A stretch of 64,000 nt of DNA from Glaciecola sp028401415 (lineage in GTDB: Bacteria > Pseudomonadota > Gammaproteobacteria > Enterobacterales > Alteromonadaceae): positions 434,001-498,000 of the forward strand of contig NZ_CP171821.2 in the NCBI RefSeq assembly GCF_028401415.2, in the 5' to 3' direction. Below the pieces are notes generated by a model. It saw only the letters and a program-made list of their open reading frames with translations. It did not search any database and was not told the DNA's origin. This document shows positions 34,494 to 43,134 of this stretch, in pieces. The position numbers and the translations under genes were made by a program. Each line of letters opens with the position of its first letter. The first letter of the stretch is position 1.

Positions 34494-35543
34494 TTAATTT
34501 GTATCACAGTGAGCAAACACGGCCTGCCATGCTTCAACATTCTCTTGCATTGCGGCTTTGTAAACAAGTTCTGAATCAAAATATTGAGATTTAATATACT
34601 GCTTAAAGCTAGCAGGCAATTCTGGATGATTCGCAAATTCTTCAAACAGAGGGTTTAATGCGTATTGATAGCGATTAAGTTCGCTCGCTAAGGGTTGAAT
34701 TTTGTCAGCAAAAAAAACGGTAAAAATGTTACGCATGATCTTGATGTCTTCTCGAGTCTTAATGTTATTGCAGGGGTTCTCAAACATATAACGCCGAAGG
34801 AGGCGCGTCATAGGCCGCAACTCATGAGTGATTAAAGCTTGGGTGCGCCACATGCGTGCAGGTAAGCGGGCGATGCTCAAATCCTTGAGGTGGGCCTCTA
34901 ATCGAGATGCTTCTAACTGAGGTGCGTTTAGTGCCTCAAGCAACATTTCCAGTGATAGCTTGGTCGCTTGAAGTGAATCAGATTCCCCTCCAGATATAAA
35001 ATCGCCAGCAGTGGTAAAGCCCAAGTAGGTTTCGTCTGATTGCGTGATCATGTTGGCCCATGCTTGACCAATGTTTTCGCTTTTTTGCAGATGCCACGCA
35101 CGCATACTTTTAATAAGGGATGACTCAGCACTCATTTGTCCCTGATCAAGCTGGCGTAAGCAGTCGTTGAGGGTAATTAGCAGTTGTTTTTCGTACGCAA
35201 AGCGCGTGGAAGGAAGCTGCGTTTTTCCAAGCGCGGTGTTGCGCTCGGCTATAAACTGACCGAGTGGACAATCATCCAGCGCATAAAACTCTCTGAAGTT
35301 AATTTGCATTTCAGGTATCTCAAAGCGCAGAGTAGGGCGTGTGGGCGCTCTAAGCTTCTGCCCAGACACTTGATTCTCTGCGATTATTTCAGTATCTAAA
35401 GCACTTATAGATATCCCGGTAAAGCTTTCTAAACGGTTTGATAAATCATCTAAATCTGTTTCTATCTGCATGTGTTTTGAGCACGCAGACAAAACAAGCA
35501 TAAAAGATACTAGCAAGCCAGTTTTAAGATGCAGTTTGGTCAT
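34494..35543 (-). CDS. DUF3080 family lipoprotein
   Basis: A 349-residue predicted lipoprotein. The signal peptide ends in the lipobox LVLSAC with the lipidated cysteine at about residue 21. The rest is helical and soluble; it contains NFREFYALDDCPLGQFIAERN, TLNDCLRQ and a conserved GDFISGG, consistent with the DUF3080 family of gammaproteobacterial lipoproteins of unknown function. With Ala after the cysteine region unclear (S-K follows), it is probably sent to the outer membrane. It sits between the aldolase gene and thrS, which it diverges from, and shares no obvious function with either. Confidence 0.72.
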   Translation of the reverse strand: MTKLHLKTGLLVSFMLVLSACSKHMQIETDLDDLSNRLESFTGISISALDTEIIAENQVSGQKLRAPTRPTLRFEIPEMQINFREFYALDDCPLGQFIAERNTALGKTQLPSTRFAYEKQLLITLNDCLRQLDQGQMSAESSLIKSMRAWHLQKSENIGQAWANMITQSDETYLGFTTAGDFISGGESDSLQATKLSLEMLLEALNAPQLEASRLEAHLKDLSIARLPARMWRTQALITHELRPMTRLLRRYMFENPCNNIKTREDIKIMRNIFTVFFADKIQPLASELNRYQYALNPLFEEFANHPELPASFKQYIKSQYFDSELVYKAAMQENVEAWQAVFAHCDTN

Positions 35544-35611
35544 TAACGCTATTGCCTTGAAATTTTGATGAAACAGTTGTTCCGTGGACGTTTCTTTTGT
35601 TTGGATATCAG

Positions 35612-35617
35612 TATAAT
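35612..35617 (+). promoter_or_regulatory. candidate -10 element for thrS
   Basis: TATAAT at 35612-35617 would start transcription about 140 nt before the thrS codon and give a leader long enough to hold the operator hairpin at 35723-35743. No strong -35 was found, so this is tentative. Confidence 0.4.
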
Positions 35618-35722
35618 ATTCACGCCCAATTTCACCGCATTGTGAGCAATTACAGCCTTTGTTGTGCTGAACTTGTTATCTGCGATGTTGCTTTATACCC
35701 AAATTCAACAAAAAAATATCAC

Positions 35723-35743
35723 GTGGCACTTGGTTTGTGTCAC
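35723..35743 (+). promoter_or_regulatory. thrS translational operator: tRNA-Thr anticodon-arm mimic
   Basis: A 7-bp stem (GTGGCAC/GTGTCAC, with one G-U pair) closes a 7-nt loop TTGGTTT. In tRNA numbering, U33 is followed by GGU at positions 34-36, a threonine anticodon. The loop GGU is 31-33 nt before the thrS start codon and the arm ends about 12 nt before the ribosome-binding site (AAAAAGGAAC). E. coli thrS has a comparable anticodon-arm mimic at about the same distance, bound by threonyl-tRNA synthetase to repress its own translation. The match in size, loop sequence and position is seen in the sequence; binding is inferred. Confidence 0.75.
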
Positions 35744-35764
35744 CACTGAATAAAAAGGAACAAC

Positions 35765-37681
35765 ATGCCTGTAATTACGCTACCCGATTCAAGCCAGCGC
35801 GCTTTTGATAAGCCTGTAAGCATTTTAGACGTTGCCAATGACATAGGTCCGGGGCTCGCAAAGGCGACCATTGCCGGCAAAATCAACGGTGAGCTGGCCG
35901 ACGCAAGTGACATGATCACAGAAGATGCAAGCCTGCAAATCATTACCGCTCGCGATGAAGAAGGCTTAGAAATTATACGTCACAGCTGCGCGCATTTGAT
36001 TGGGCACGCCATCAAACAGCTCTATCCAAATGTAAAAATGGCCATCGGGCCAACCATCGACAATGGTTTTTACTATGACGTCGATTTGGAGGAGCCTTTA
36101 AATCAAGATGACTTAGAAAAAATTGAAAAGCGCATGCTAGCGCTTGCGAAAACCAACTACGACGTGGTGAAAAAGACTGTGAGCTGGTCTGAAGCAAGAG
36201 CAGTGTTCGTTGAACGTGGAGAATCATACAAGATTGAAATTCTTGACGAGAACATTGATAAAGATGATAAGCCCGGCTTGTACCATCACGAAGAATACGT
36301 GGACATGTGCCGAGGCCCCCACGTACCTAACATGCGATTTTGTCATCATTTTAAACTCATGAAAGTGGCTGGCGCGTATTGGCGCGGAAATTCAGATAAT
36401 AAAATGCTGCAGCGTATTTACGGTACGGCCTGGGCAGATAAAAAACAGTTAAAGTCCTATCTCAATCGTTTGCAGGAGGCTGAAAAGCGCGATCATCGAA
36501 AAATCGGTAAAACGCTTGACCTATTCCATTGGCAAGAAGAAGCGCCGGGCATGGTGTTTTGGCACAACGATGGCTGGACAATCTATACCGAGCTTGAAGG
36601 TTTTATCCGAAACAAATTACACGAATATAATTACGATGAAGTGAAAGGTCCGTTAATGATGGACCGCTCTTTATGGGAAAAGTCAGGGCACTGGGATAAA
36701 TATGCAGAAAATATGTTCACAACCGAATCTGAAAAGCGTGAATACGCCATTAAGCCTATGAACTGCCCTGGACATGTTCAAATATTTAACCAAGGCTTAA
36801 AGTCTTACCGCGATTTGCCGCTTAAAATGGCAGAGTTTGGTTGCTGTCACCGAAACGAACCATCGGGCGCATTGCATGGACTGATGCGCGTAAGAGGGTT
36901 CACGCAAGACGATGCCCACGTGTTTTGCACGGAAGAACAAATTCTGGATGAAGTGAGTGATTGTATCAAGATGGTGTACGATACCTATGCCACATTCGGG
37001 TTTGAAAAAATCGCGGTGAAACTGTCAACCCGTCCAGAAAAGCGTGTGGGAAGCGATGAGATTTGGGATAAATCTGAAAAAGCCCTGGCGGATGCGCTTA
37101 AAGCAAGCGATATAGAGTTTCAATACTTACCAGGAGAGGGGGCGTTCTACGGCCCTAAAATTGAGTTTACCCTACATGACTGCTTAGACAGAGCGTGGCA
37201 ATGCGGAACTGTTCAACTCGACTTCTCCATGCCGGGGCGCTTAGGCTCAAGCTATGTGGATGAAGACGGTGAGCGAAAAGTGCCCGTTATGATTCACCGA
37301 GCGATTCTGGGCTCGCTTGAGCGTTTTATTGGGATTCTGACGGAAGAATATGCGGGTGCATTCCCGACTTGGCTTGCGCCTACACAAGTGGTAGTTGCCA
37401 ATATCACAGACAGTCAGGCTGAATATGTGGCGCATGTGGTTGGTCAACTCAAGCGTGCAGGTGTGCGCGTAAAGCAAGACATTAGAAATGAAAAAATAGG
37501 CTTTAAGATACGCGAGCACACGATGAAGAAAGTGCCGTACTTGTTAGTCGTAGGAGATAAAGAAAAAGAATCGGGGCAAGTCGCGGTTCGGACTCGAAAA
37601 GGCGTCGATTTGGGCGTCATGACTATTGAAGATTTTACACAGCATGTTCAAGAAGACATCGCGAGTAAAAAAATTCAATAG
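35765..37681 (+). CDS. thrS: threonyl-tRNA synthetase
   Basis: A 638-residue class II aminoacyl-tRNA synthetase of standard length. Domains in order: TGS (residues 1-61), the editing N2 domain with HSCAHLIGHA and the YVDMCRGPH block, the catalytic core (motif 2 CHRNEPSGALHGLMRVRGFTQDD), and the anticodon-binding domain (WLAPTQVVV onward). Cys334 in MNCPGH is a zinc ligand at the same residue number as in E. coli. It charges tRNA-Thr and hydrolyses mischarged Ser-tRNA-Thr. It begins the translation gene block thrS-infC-rpmI-rplT-pheST-ihfA and is probably autoregulated by the upstream anticodon-like hairpin. Confidence 0.97.
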   Translation: MPVITLPDSSQRAFDKPVSILDVANDIGPGLAKATIAGKINGELADASDMITEDASLQIITARDEEGLEIIRHSCAHLIGHAIKQLYPNVKMAIGPTIDNGFYYDVDLEEPLNQDDLEKIEKRMLALAKTNYDVVKKTVSWSEARAVFVERGESYKIEILDENIDKDDKPGLYHHEEYVDMCRGPHVPNMRFCHHFKLMKVAGAYWRGNSDNKMLQRIYGTAWADKKQLKSYLNRLQEAEKRDHRKIGKTLDLFHWQEEAPGMVFWHNDGWTIYTELEGFIRNKLHEYNYDEVKGPLMMDRSLWEKSGHWDKYAENMFTTESEKREYAIKPMNCPGHVQIFNQGLKSYRDLPLKMAEFGCCHRNEPSGALHGLMRVRGFTQDDAHVFCTEEQILDEVSDCIKMVYDTYATFGFEKIAVKLSTRPEKRVGSDEIWDKSEKALADALKASDIEFQYLPGEGAFYGPKIEFTLHDCLDRAWQCGTVQLDFSMPGRLGSSYVDEDGERKVPVMIHRAILGSLERFIGILTEEYAGAFPTWLAPTQVVVANITDSQAEYVAHVVGQLKRAGVRVKQDIRNEKIGFKIREHTMKKVPYLLVVGDKEKESGQVAVRTRKGVDLGVMTIEDFTQHVQEDIASKKIQ

Positions 37682-37781
37682 CACAACGCGCCAGAATGGG
37701 TATAATACGGCGATTCGTGGTCGGTTAAGCAAATATTTAGACTTGTCACGGCATATTTTAATGTTCTTGGAGGAATAGCAA

Positions 37782-38324
37782 ATTAAAGGCGCTGGTAATA
37801 ATAAAGCTCAGGGCGATAAAGCCCGTATTAACGAAGAAATAACGGTAAATGAAGTAAGATTAGTCGCTGCAGACGGTTCGCAAGCTGGTGTAGTGTCAAT
37901 CTCCGAGGCTATGGCCGCAGCAGAAGTTGCAGGCGTAGACCTAGTCGAAGTGAGCCCAAATGCGTCTCCTCCGGTCTGTAAAATTATGGACTATGGAAAG
38001 TTCTTGTTTGAGAAGAGCAAGGCTTTAAAAGAACAGAAAAAGAAACAAAAGCAAATTCAGGTCAAGGAGATTAAGTTTCGCCCTGGCACTGATGAAGGCG
38101 ATTACCAGGTAAAACTGCGCAACCTGCGTCGCTTTCTAGAAGGTGGTGATAAATCCAAAGTAACGATACGTTTTCGTGGTCGTGAAATGGCGCATCAGGA
38201 AATCGGTATTGAATTGCTCAACCGTGTTAAAGCGGATTTGCAAGACATTGCCCAAGTGGAAGCCTTCCCCAATAGAGTGGAAGGTCGACAGATGATTATG
38301 GTGCTCGCCCCAATTAAGAAGTAG
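37782..38324 (+). CDS. infC: translation initiation factor IF-3, AUU start
   Basis: IF-3, 180 residues, exactly the E. coli length when read from the ATT at 37782 (ATT AAA GGC, as in E. coli infC). A strong ribosome-binding site TTGGAGGAAT lies 7 bp upstream. A reading from the first GTG in frame (37893) would lose the N-terminal domain and is rejected. Conserved blocks include ARINEEITVNEVRLV, PPVCKIMDYGKFLFE, KEIKFRPGTDEGDYQVKLRN and FRGREMAHQEIG. IF-3 discriminates against non-canonical start codons, so its own AUU codon gives feedback control. That mechanism is known in E. coli and inferred here. Confidence 0.95.
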   Translation: MKGAGNNKAQGDKARINEEITVNEVRLVAADGSQAGVVSISEAMAAAEVAGVDLVEVSPNASPPVCKIMDYGKFLFEKSKALKEQKKKQKQIQVKEIKFRPGTDEGDYQVKLRNLRRFLEGGDKSKVTIRFRGREMAHQEIGIELLNRVKADLQDIAQVEAFPNRVEGRQMIMVLAPIKK

Positions 38325-38383
38325 TAACGGTCTAAAGTTTTTAAGTCTGCACAACTTAAAACACCTTGCTGCTAAATTTTAAC

Positions 38384-38441
38384 CCTTAGGCGTTTCTTAT
38401 TGCCTTTTGCAAATAGAAACACAAATTAATTAAGCCTAAGG
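38384..38441 (+). promoter_or_regulatory. structured leader between infC and rpmI, candidate L20 operator
   Basis: An outer inverted repeat CCTTAGGC (38384-38391) / GCCTAAGG (38434-38441) encloses a hairpin: GTTTCT/AGAAAC, a 2x2 internal loop, then TTGC/GCAA closed by CTTTT (38392-38420). It ends 25 bp before the rpmI start. In E. coli, ribosomal protein L20 represses rpmI-rplT translation through structures in this same interval. The pairing is seen; L20 binding is inferred. Confidence 0.5.
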
Positions 38442-38466
38442 TATTTAACAATGCGGAGTTTTAGCA

Positions 38467-38664
38467 ATGCCTAAAATGAAATCAGTAAGCGGTGCGCAAA
38501 AGCGCTTCCGTAAAACAGGCTCGGGCCGTTTTAAAAGCAAACAGTCTCACTTGCGTCACATTTTGACCAAGAAAAGCACTAAGCGTAAACGCCATCTACG
38601 TGGTAAGAAATTGGTTCATGAAAATGATACCGCGCTTATCCAACGTATGTTGCCATACGTATAA
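38467..38664 (+). CDS. rpmI: 50S ribosomal protein L35
   Basis: A 65-residue, very basic ribosomal protein of standard length (MPKMKSVSGAQKRFRKTGSG, then HLRHILTKKSTKRKRHLRG). The ribosome-binding site CGGAG is 8-12 bp upstream. It sits between infC and rplT as in E. coli, with rplT starting 18 bp later, so the two are co-translated. Confidence 0.96.
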   Translation: MPKMKSVSGAQKRFRKTGSGRFKSKQSHLRHILTKKSTKRKRHLRGKKLVHENDTALIQRMLPYV

Positions 38665-38682
38665 CCTTAAGGAGACTGAAAA

Positions 38683-39039
38683 ATGGCTAGAGTAAAACGC
38701 GGCGTCATTGCACGCGCACGTCACAAAAAAGTTTTAAAACAAGCTAAAGGTTATTACGGCGCTCGTAGTCGAGTGTATCGCGTTGCGGTGCAAGCGGTAA
38801 CGAAAGCAGGTCAATATGCCTATCGCGACCGTCGTCAGCGTAAGCGTCAATTCCGTCAGTTATGGATTGCACGTATCAACGCAGCGGCTCGTCAAAACGG
38901 TATGAGTTATTCACGATTTATCAACGGCCTTAAAAAAGCGTCCGTTGAGATTGATCGTAAAATACTTGCCGACATTGCTGTACACGACAAGGCGGCATTC
39001 ACCGCTTTAGTAGATGCAGCTAAAGGCGCGTTGGCTTAA
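38683..39039 (+). CDS. rplT: 50S ribosomal protein L20
   Basis: A 118-residue basic ribosomal protein with the family start MARVKRGVIARARHKKVLK and blocks GYYGARSRVYRVA, YRDRRQRKRQFRQLWIARINAA and SYSRFINGLKKA. L20 is an early assembly protein of the 50S subunit and, in E. coli, a translational repressor of its own operon. GGAG lies 8 bp upstream of the ATG. A terminator follows 30 bp after the stop. Confidence 0.96.
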   Translation: MARVKRGVIARARHKKVLKQAKGYYGARSRVYRVAVQAVTKAGQYAYRDRRQRKRQFRQLWIARINAAARQNGMSYSRFINGLKKASVEIDRKILADIAVHDKAAFTALVDAAKGALA

Positions 39040-39068
39040 TTTAATTCAATTATGCTTAAGTTCTTTTT

Positions 39069-39098
39069 AAAAAAGCGAGCAGGAAGCTCGCTTTTTTA
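39069..39098 (+). terminator. Rho-independent terminator after rplT
   Basis: GCGAGC (39075-39080) and GCTCGC (39086-39091) form a stem extended by A-T pairs on both sides (AAAAAA / TTTTTT). Termination here may be partial, since pheST follows 225 bp later. Confidence 0.85.
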
Positions 39099-39322
39099 TT
39101 TTACATCCCCGCAATTTTGCATATCCGACTCATATTCATAGCAAAAATCGTATTAAATCAATTATGTCACTCTCATTTGCATAAAAACTTGTGTAAAATA
39201 GCGTCCCTCAAATGACCTACTGCTACTCGTCATTTATTAATCGCGCCAACTAGGTGTTGACGGTTTTACAAGTGGTGTTTTACAGATTAGGCAAATTATT
39301 ATGACCGTTCAAAGAGGATAAA

Positions 39323-40303
39323 ATGGATCTCGAAGCGATAATTGACGAGGCGAAAGATGCCGTAGACTCGGCAAATACGCCCGTTGAGCTTGATGCAGTG
39401 CGCGTTGCTTTTATGGGTAAAAAGGGCAAGGTCACCGATTTAATGAAAGGCCTCGGCGCGCTTTCAGCAGAACAAAGACCCGTTGTTGGGCAGCAAATCA
39501 ATCAAGCAAAGCAGCAGGTACAAGGCTTAATCAATACTAAGCTTCAAATGTTAAAGGAAGCAGAGTTAAATGCTAAGTTGGCTCAGGAGTCTGTGGATGT
39601 AACACTTCCTGGCAGAAGCACCACTTCGGGCAACGTGCATCCAGTTAGCCGAACCATAGGACGTATTGAGCAATACTTTGCCGATATAGGTTTTTCAGTC
39701 AAAACCGGCCCTGAAGTTGAAGACGGCTTTCACAACTTCGATGCACTCAATATTCCCAAAAATCATCCAGCTCGTGCTGATCACGATACATTTTATTTTA
39801 ATCCAGATGTGATGCTGCGCACACAAACTTCCGGCGTGCAAATTCGGACAATGGAGGCAGAGAAACCGCCGCTTCGCATTATCTCGCCGGGGCGTGTCTA
39901 TCGTAACGACTACGACCAAACCCATACGCCAATGTTTCATCAAGTAGAAGGCTTGATGATAGATACGGATGTTAGCTTTGCTGAATTAAAGGGTATTTTG
40001 CATGACTTTTTGCATCACTTTTTTGAAGAAGACCTCAAAGTGCGATTTAGACCGTCCTACTTTCCCTTCACAGAGCCTTCTGCGGAAGTGGATGTCATGG
40101 GAAAAAATGGTCAGTGGTTAGAGGTGCTGGGGTGCGGCATGGTGCACCCTAATGTGCTTCGAGCAGTGAATATTGACCCTGAGACCTACACCGGTTTCGC
40201 GTTCGGCATGGGGGTTGAGCGCTTAACCATGCTTCGCTATGGCGTAAATGACTTACGCGCGTTTTTCGAAAACGATCTACGTTTTCTCAAGCAGTTTAAT
40301 TAG
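39323..40303 (+). CDS. pheS: phenylalanyl-tRNA synthetase alpha subunit
   Basis: A 326-residue catalytic subunit, about the E. coli length (327). An N-terminal coiled-coil arm (residues 1-85) is followed by HPVSRTIGRIEQYFADIGF and the class II motifs, including DTFYFNPDVMLRTQTSGVQ and motif 2 region SPGRVYRNDYDQTHTPMFHQVEG. FTEPSAEVDV and the C-terminal FGMGVERLTMLRYGV motif 3 complete the set. With PheT it forms the alpha2-beta2 enzyme that charges tRNA-Phe. The ribosome-binding site is AGAGGAT. The leader has a 7-bp inverted repeat (39210-39216 / 39229-39235), but no Phe-rich leader peptide was recognised. Confidence 0.96.
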   Translation: MDLEAIIDEAKDAVDSANTPVELDAVRVAFMGKKGKVTDLMKGLGALSAEQRPVVGQQINQAKQQVQGLINTKLQMLKEAELNAKLAQESVDVTLPGRSTTSGNVHPVSRTIGRIEQYFADIGFSVKTGPEVEDGFHNFDALNIPKNHPARADHDTFYFNPDVMLRTQTSGVQIRTMEAEKPPLRIISPGRVYRNDYDQTHTPMFHQVEGLMIDTDVSFAELKGILHDFLHHFFEEDLKVRFRPSYFPFTEPSAEVDVMGKNGQWLEVLGCGMVHPNVLRAVNIDPETYTGFAFGMGVERLTMLRYGVNDLRAFFENDLRFLKQFN

Positions 40304-40314
40304 AAGAGTAGCTA

Positions 40315-42702
40315 ATGAAATTCAGTGAATCTTGGTTAAGAGAGTGGGTTAATCCAAAGTTAGATACTAATGCCTTATGTGAGCAGCTCAGTATGGCAGG
40401 TCTTGAAGTGGACGGTGTTGAGCCAGTTGCGGGCGAATTTTCAGGTGTAGTCGTAGGCGAAGTGGTTGAGTGTGGACAACATCCCGATGCAGATAAGCTT
40501 CAGGTAACGAAAGTTAATGTTGGCGAAGACGAGCTGCTTGATATTGTATGCGGTGCGCCTAATTGCCGCTTAGGCCTTAAAGTAGCGGTCGCCAAAGTGG
40601 GTGCAGTGCTTCCCGGCAATTTTAAGATAAAGAAAGCGAAACTACGCGGCCAACCTTCTTTTGGCATGTTGTGCAGTTTTTCCGAGCTTGGCATGGGAGA
40701 AGATCACAGCGGTATTTTAGAGCTACCCGTCGATGCGCCCGTTGGCGATGATATTCGTGATTATCTTCAGCTAAACGATCAACAAATTGAGATTGATTTA
40801 ACGCCAAATCGGGCGGATTGCCTTGGCATTAAAGGTGTTGCTCGAGAGCTTGGTGTCCTGAATCAATTAGATGTGAACGAAGTAGAAGTTGATGACGCGC
40901 CGGTCGCGTCAAATCAAACTCGCGGGATAGTCCTCGATGCGCCGAAAGCGTGCCCAAGATACTTAGGCAGAGTGATCGAAAATGTCGATATGAGTGCTAG
41001 TTCACCTTTGTGGCTGCAAGAAAAGCTTCGCCGCAGTGGCGTGCGCAGTATTGATCCCGTGGTAGATGTCACAAACTATGTTTTGCTCGAGTTTGGTCAT
41101 CCCATGCACGCTTTTGATAACGACTGTCTCAATGGCGATATTCATGTTCGCTTTGCAAATCAAGATGAAGCACTCACTTTGTTGGATGGCAATGAGGTAA
41201 AAATAAACGCTGATACCCTTGTGATTGCTGATGAAACAAAGGCGCTTGCATTAGCCGGTATTTTTGGTGGGCTTGACTCTGGGGTCACAGAATCAACAAA
41301 ACATATATTCTTAGAATCTGCTTTCTTTAACCCTGACGATATTTTGGGTAAATCACGTCAGTACGGCTTGCACACAGATGCTTCTCATCGTTATGAAAGA
41401 GGCGTAGACCCCAGTTTACAAATGCAAGCGATGCAAAGAGCGACTCAATTGTTGCTTGATATTGTTGGGGGTGACGCCGGGCCTGTTGTTGAGGCTGTTT
41501 CTAGCGAACACTTACCTCAACGAAATAAAATTACCTTACGCCAGCAGCGACTTGAACGTGTGCTAGGGACAAAAATCCCTTCAGAGCGAGTTCAAGACAT
41601 GCTGGAACGTTTGGGAATGGACGTTGAAAGCACTGAAACAACCTATACCGTTGTTGCGCCTTCATATCGCTTTGATATTGCGATTGAAGAGGACTTAATT
41701 GAAGAAGTGGCGCGTATCTACGGTTACAACAATATCGAAAATGTTGCGCCCATCGCGCGACTTTCAATGAATCCACATCCTGAAAAGCAACTTGAGCTAA
41801 ATACTCTCAAACAAGTCTTGCTTAGGCAGGGGTTTCAAGAGGCGATTACATACTCGTTTGTTGATCCTAAAAAACAAAGTGCGCTTTTTCCAGACATGCA
41901 AGGTTTGGTATTGCCACATCCTATATCAAGTGACATGTCAGTAATGCGAGTCAGTTTGCTACCCGGCTTATTGAGCGCATTATCCTACAATCAAAAACGA
42001 CAGCAAAACAATGTGAAGTTGTTTGAAAGTGGCTTGGCGTTTCTGCCGAATGCAAATGAAAAGACCAAAGTGAGTCAAATACCTATGCTTGCAGGTGTGA
42101 TGTCTGGTAACACAAACGACGAGCATTGGGGAAAAGAAAATCAAGCGATTGACTTTTTTGATGCTAAAGCGGTTGTTGAGCAATTAGTCGCGTTACGCGC
42201 AGATAGCTCACAAGTAAGCTTTGAGGCAGATACCTGTAGCGCTTACCATCCTGGCCAGTGCGCAAAAATATTGCATGATGGAAAGCTAGTAGGCAGAGTA
42301 GGGGCGATTCACCCTCAGCATCAGAAGGTGCTTGGTTTAAGTACCAAAGTCTACGCGTTTGAGCTAGAGCAAGGCTTTTTGAGTGATCGAAAACTACCCT
42401 CAATTGACGCTATTTCTAAGTATCCAGTGAACAGAAGGGACATTGCAGTAACGGTTGATGAGTCTGTAGAAATAGGTAAACTACTAAAAAGTATTGAAAA
42501 AATTGGAATATCTAATCTAGTTGACATAAACTTGTTCGATGTATACCAGGGTCAAGGTATTGAACCTGGCCACAAAAGCTTAGCTATTTCGGTATGGCTG
42601 CAAAGCAAAGAGAAGACACTCGAAGATTCAGATATTCAAAATTCTGTCGATATTGTGGTTAGACATTTACAGGATCACTATAGTGCAACGTTGAGAGACT
42701 AA
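40315..42702 (+). CDS. pheT: phenylalanyl-tRNA synthetase beta subunit
   Basis: A 795-residue subunit of standard length (E. coli 795). It starts MKFSESWLREWVNPKLDT, then the tRNA-binding EMAP-like domain (VVVGEVVECGQHPDADKL), the B3/B4 editing domain (PLWLQEKLRRSGVRSIDPVVDVTNYV), the B5 domain, a catalytic-like fold (EEDLIEEVARIYGYNNI) and a C-terminal anticodon-binding ferredoxin-like domain (SKYPVNRRDIAVTVDE). It starts 11 bp after pheS and ends 4 bp before ihfA, so the three genes form a single operon as in enterobacteria. Confidence 0.96.
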   Translation: MKFSESWLREWVNPKLDTNALCEQLSMAGLEVDGVEPVAGEFSGVVVGEVVECGQHPDADKLQVTKVNVGEDELLDIVCGAPNCRLGLKVAVAKVGAVLPGNFKIKKAKLRGQPSFGMLCSFSELGMGEDHSGILELPVDAPVGDDIRDYLQLNDQQIEIDLTPNRADCLGIKGVARELGVLNQLDVNEVEVDDAPVASNQTRGIVLDAPKACPRYLGRVIENVDMSASSPLWLQEKLRRSGVRSIDPVVDVTNYVLLEFGHPMHAFDNDCLNGDIHVRFANQDEALTLLDGNEVKINADTLVIADETKALALAGIFGGLDSGVTESTKHIFLESAFFNPDDILGKSRQYGLHTDASHRYERGVDPSLQMQAMQRATQLLLDIVGGDAGPVVEAVSSEHLPQRNKITLRQQRLERVLGTKIPSERVQDMLERLGMDVESTETTYTVVAPSYRFDIAIEEDLIEEVARIYGYNNIENVAPIARLSMNPHPEKQLELNTLKQVLLRQGFQEAITYSFVDPKKQSALFPDMQGLVLPHPISSDMSVMRVSLLPGLLSALSYNQKRQQNNVKLFESGLAFLPNANEKTKVSQIPMLAGVMSGNTNDEHWGKENQAIDFFDAKAVVEQLVALRADSSQVSFEADTCSAYHPGQCAKILHDGKLVGRVGAIHPQHQKVLGLSTKVYAFELEQGFLSDRKLPSIDAISKYPVNRRDIAVTVDESVEIGKLLKSIEKIGISNLVDINLFDVYQGQGIEPGHKSLAISVWLQSKEKTLEDSDIQNSVDIVVRHLQDHYSATLRD

Positions 42703-42706
42703 TCAA

Positions 42707-43003
42707 ATGGCATTAACCAAAGCTGACATGGCTGAACACTTGTTCGAGAAGTTAGGTATTAATAAAAAAGACGCGAAAGATCTCGTTGAACTCTTTTTCG
42801 AGGAAATAAAAGAGTGCTTAGAGTCTGGTGAGCAGGTGAAGCTATCAGGCTTCGGGAACTTTGATTTACGCACTAAGAATGAGCGCCCCGGACGTAACCC
42901 AAAGACTGGCGAAGATATCCCTATCAAAGCGCGTCGTGTGGTGACATTTAGACCCGGACAGAAGCTGAAAAGCCGAGTTGAGAATTTACCCGTTAAGGAT
43001 TAG
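42707..43003 (+). CDS. ihfA: integration host factor alpha subunit
   Basis: A 98-residue HU/IHF family DNA-bending protein. It starts MALTKADMAEHLFEKLGINKKDAKDLVE and has the arm region FGNFDLRTKNERPGRNPKTGE, with the proline that intercalates DNA, followed by VTFRPGQKLK. The sequence fits IhfA rather than HU. It follows pheT by 4 bp as in E. coli, where IHF also feeds back on the pheST-ihfA transcript. A terminator lies 34 bp downstream. Confidence 0.95.
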   Translation: MALTKADMAEHLFEKLGINKKDAKDLVELFFEEIKECLESGEQVKLSGFGNFDLRTKNERPGRNPKTGEDIPIKARRVVTFRPGQKLKSRVENLPVKD

Positions 43004-43036
43004 TTCTGGGTTTGCCTTAGCATACGAACACTCTTT

Positions 43037-43064
43037 AAAACGCCGTTGTATTACGGCGTTTTTT
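43037..43064 (+). terminator. Rho-independent terminator after ihfA
   Basis: A perfect 8-bp inverted repeat AACGCCGT (43039-43046) / ACGGCGTT (43053-43060) with a 6-nt loop and a T-run to 43064. Confidence 0.92.
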
Positions 43065-43134
43065 GTTTGTATGTTTCATACGTCTTTTAATGTAACAGGA
43101 TTCAGATTACTCTAATCTCAGCTCGGAATACCAA

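Noticed and set aside
37893..38324. infC reading from the GTG at 37893
   Set aside because: It lacks the N-terminal 37 residues of IF-3. The ATT at 37782 has a strong ribosome-binding site and gives the standard length.
39052..39141. Possible pheST leader peptide starting MLKFFLKKRA just after rplT
   Set aside because: No ribosome-binding site, the terminator of rplT lies inside the frame, and there is no run of Phe codons followed by a second hairpin as in E. coli pheM.
39301..39321. Six-codon frame (MTVQRG) ending at the pheS ribosome-binding site
   Set aside because: Too short, without Phe codons and without its own ribosome-binding site; chance is the simplest explanation.
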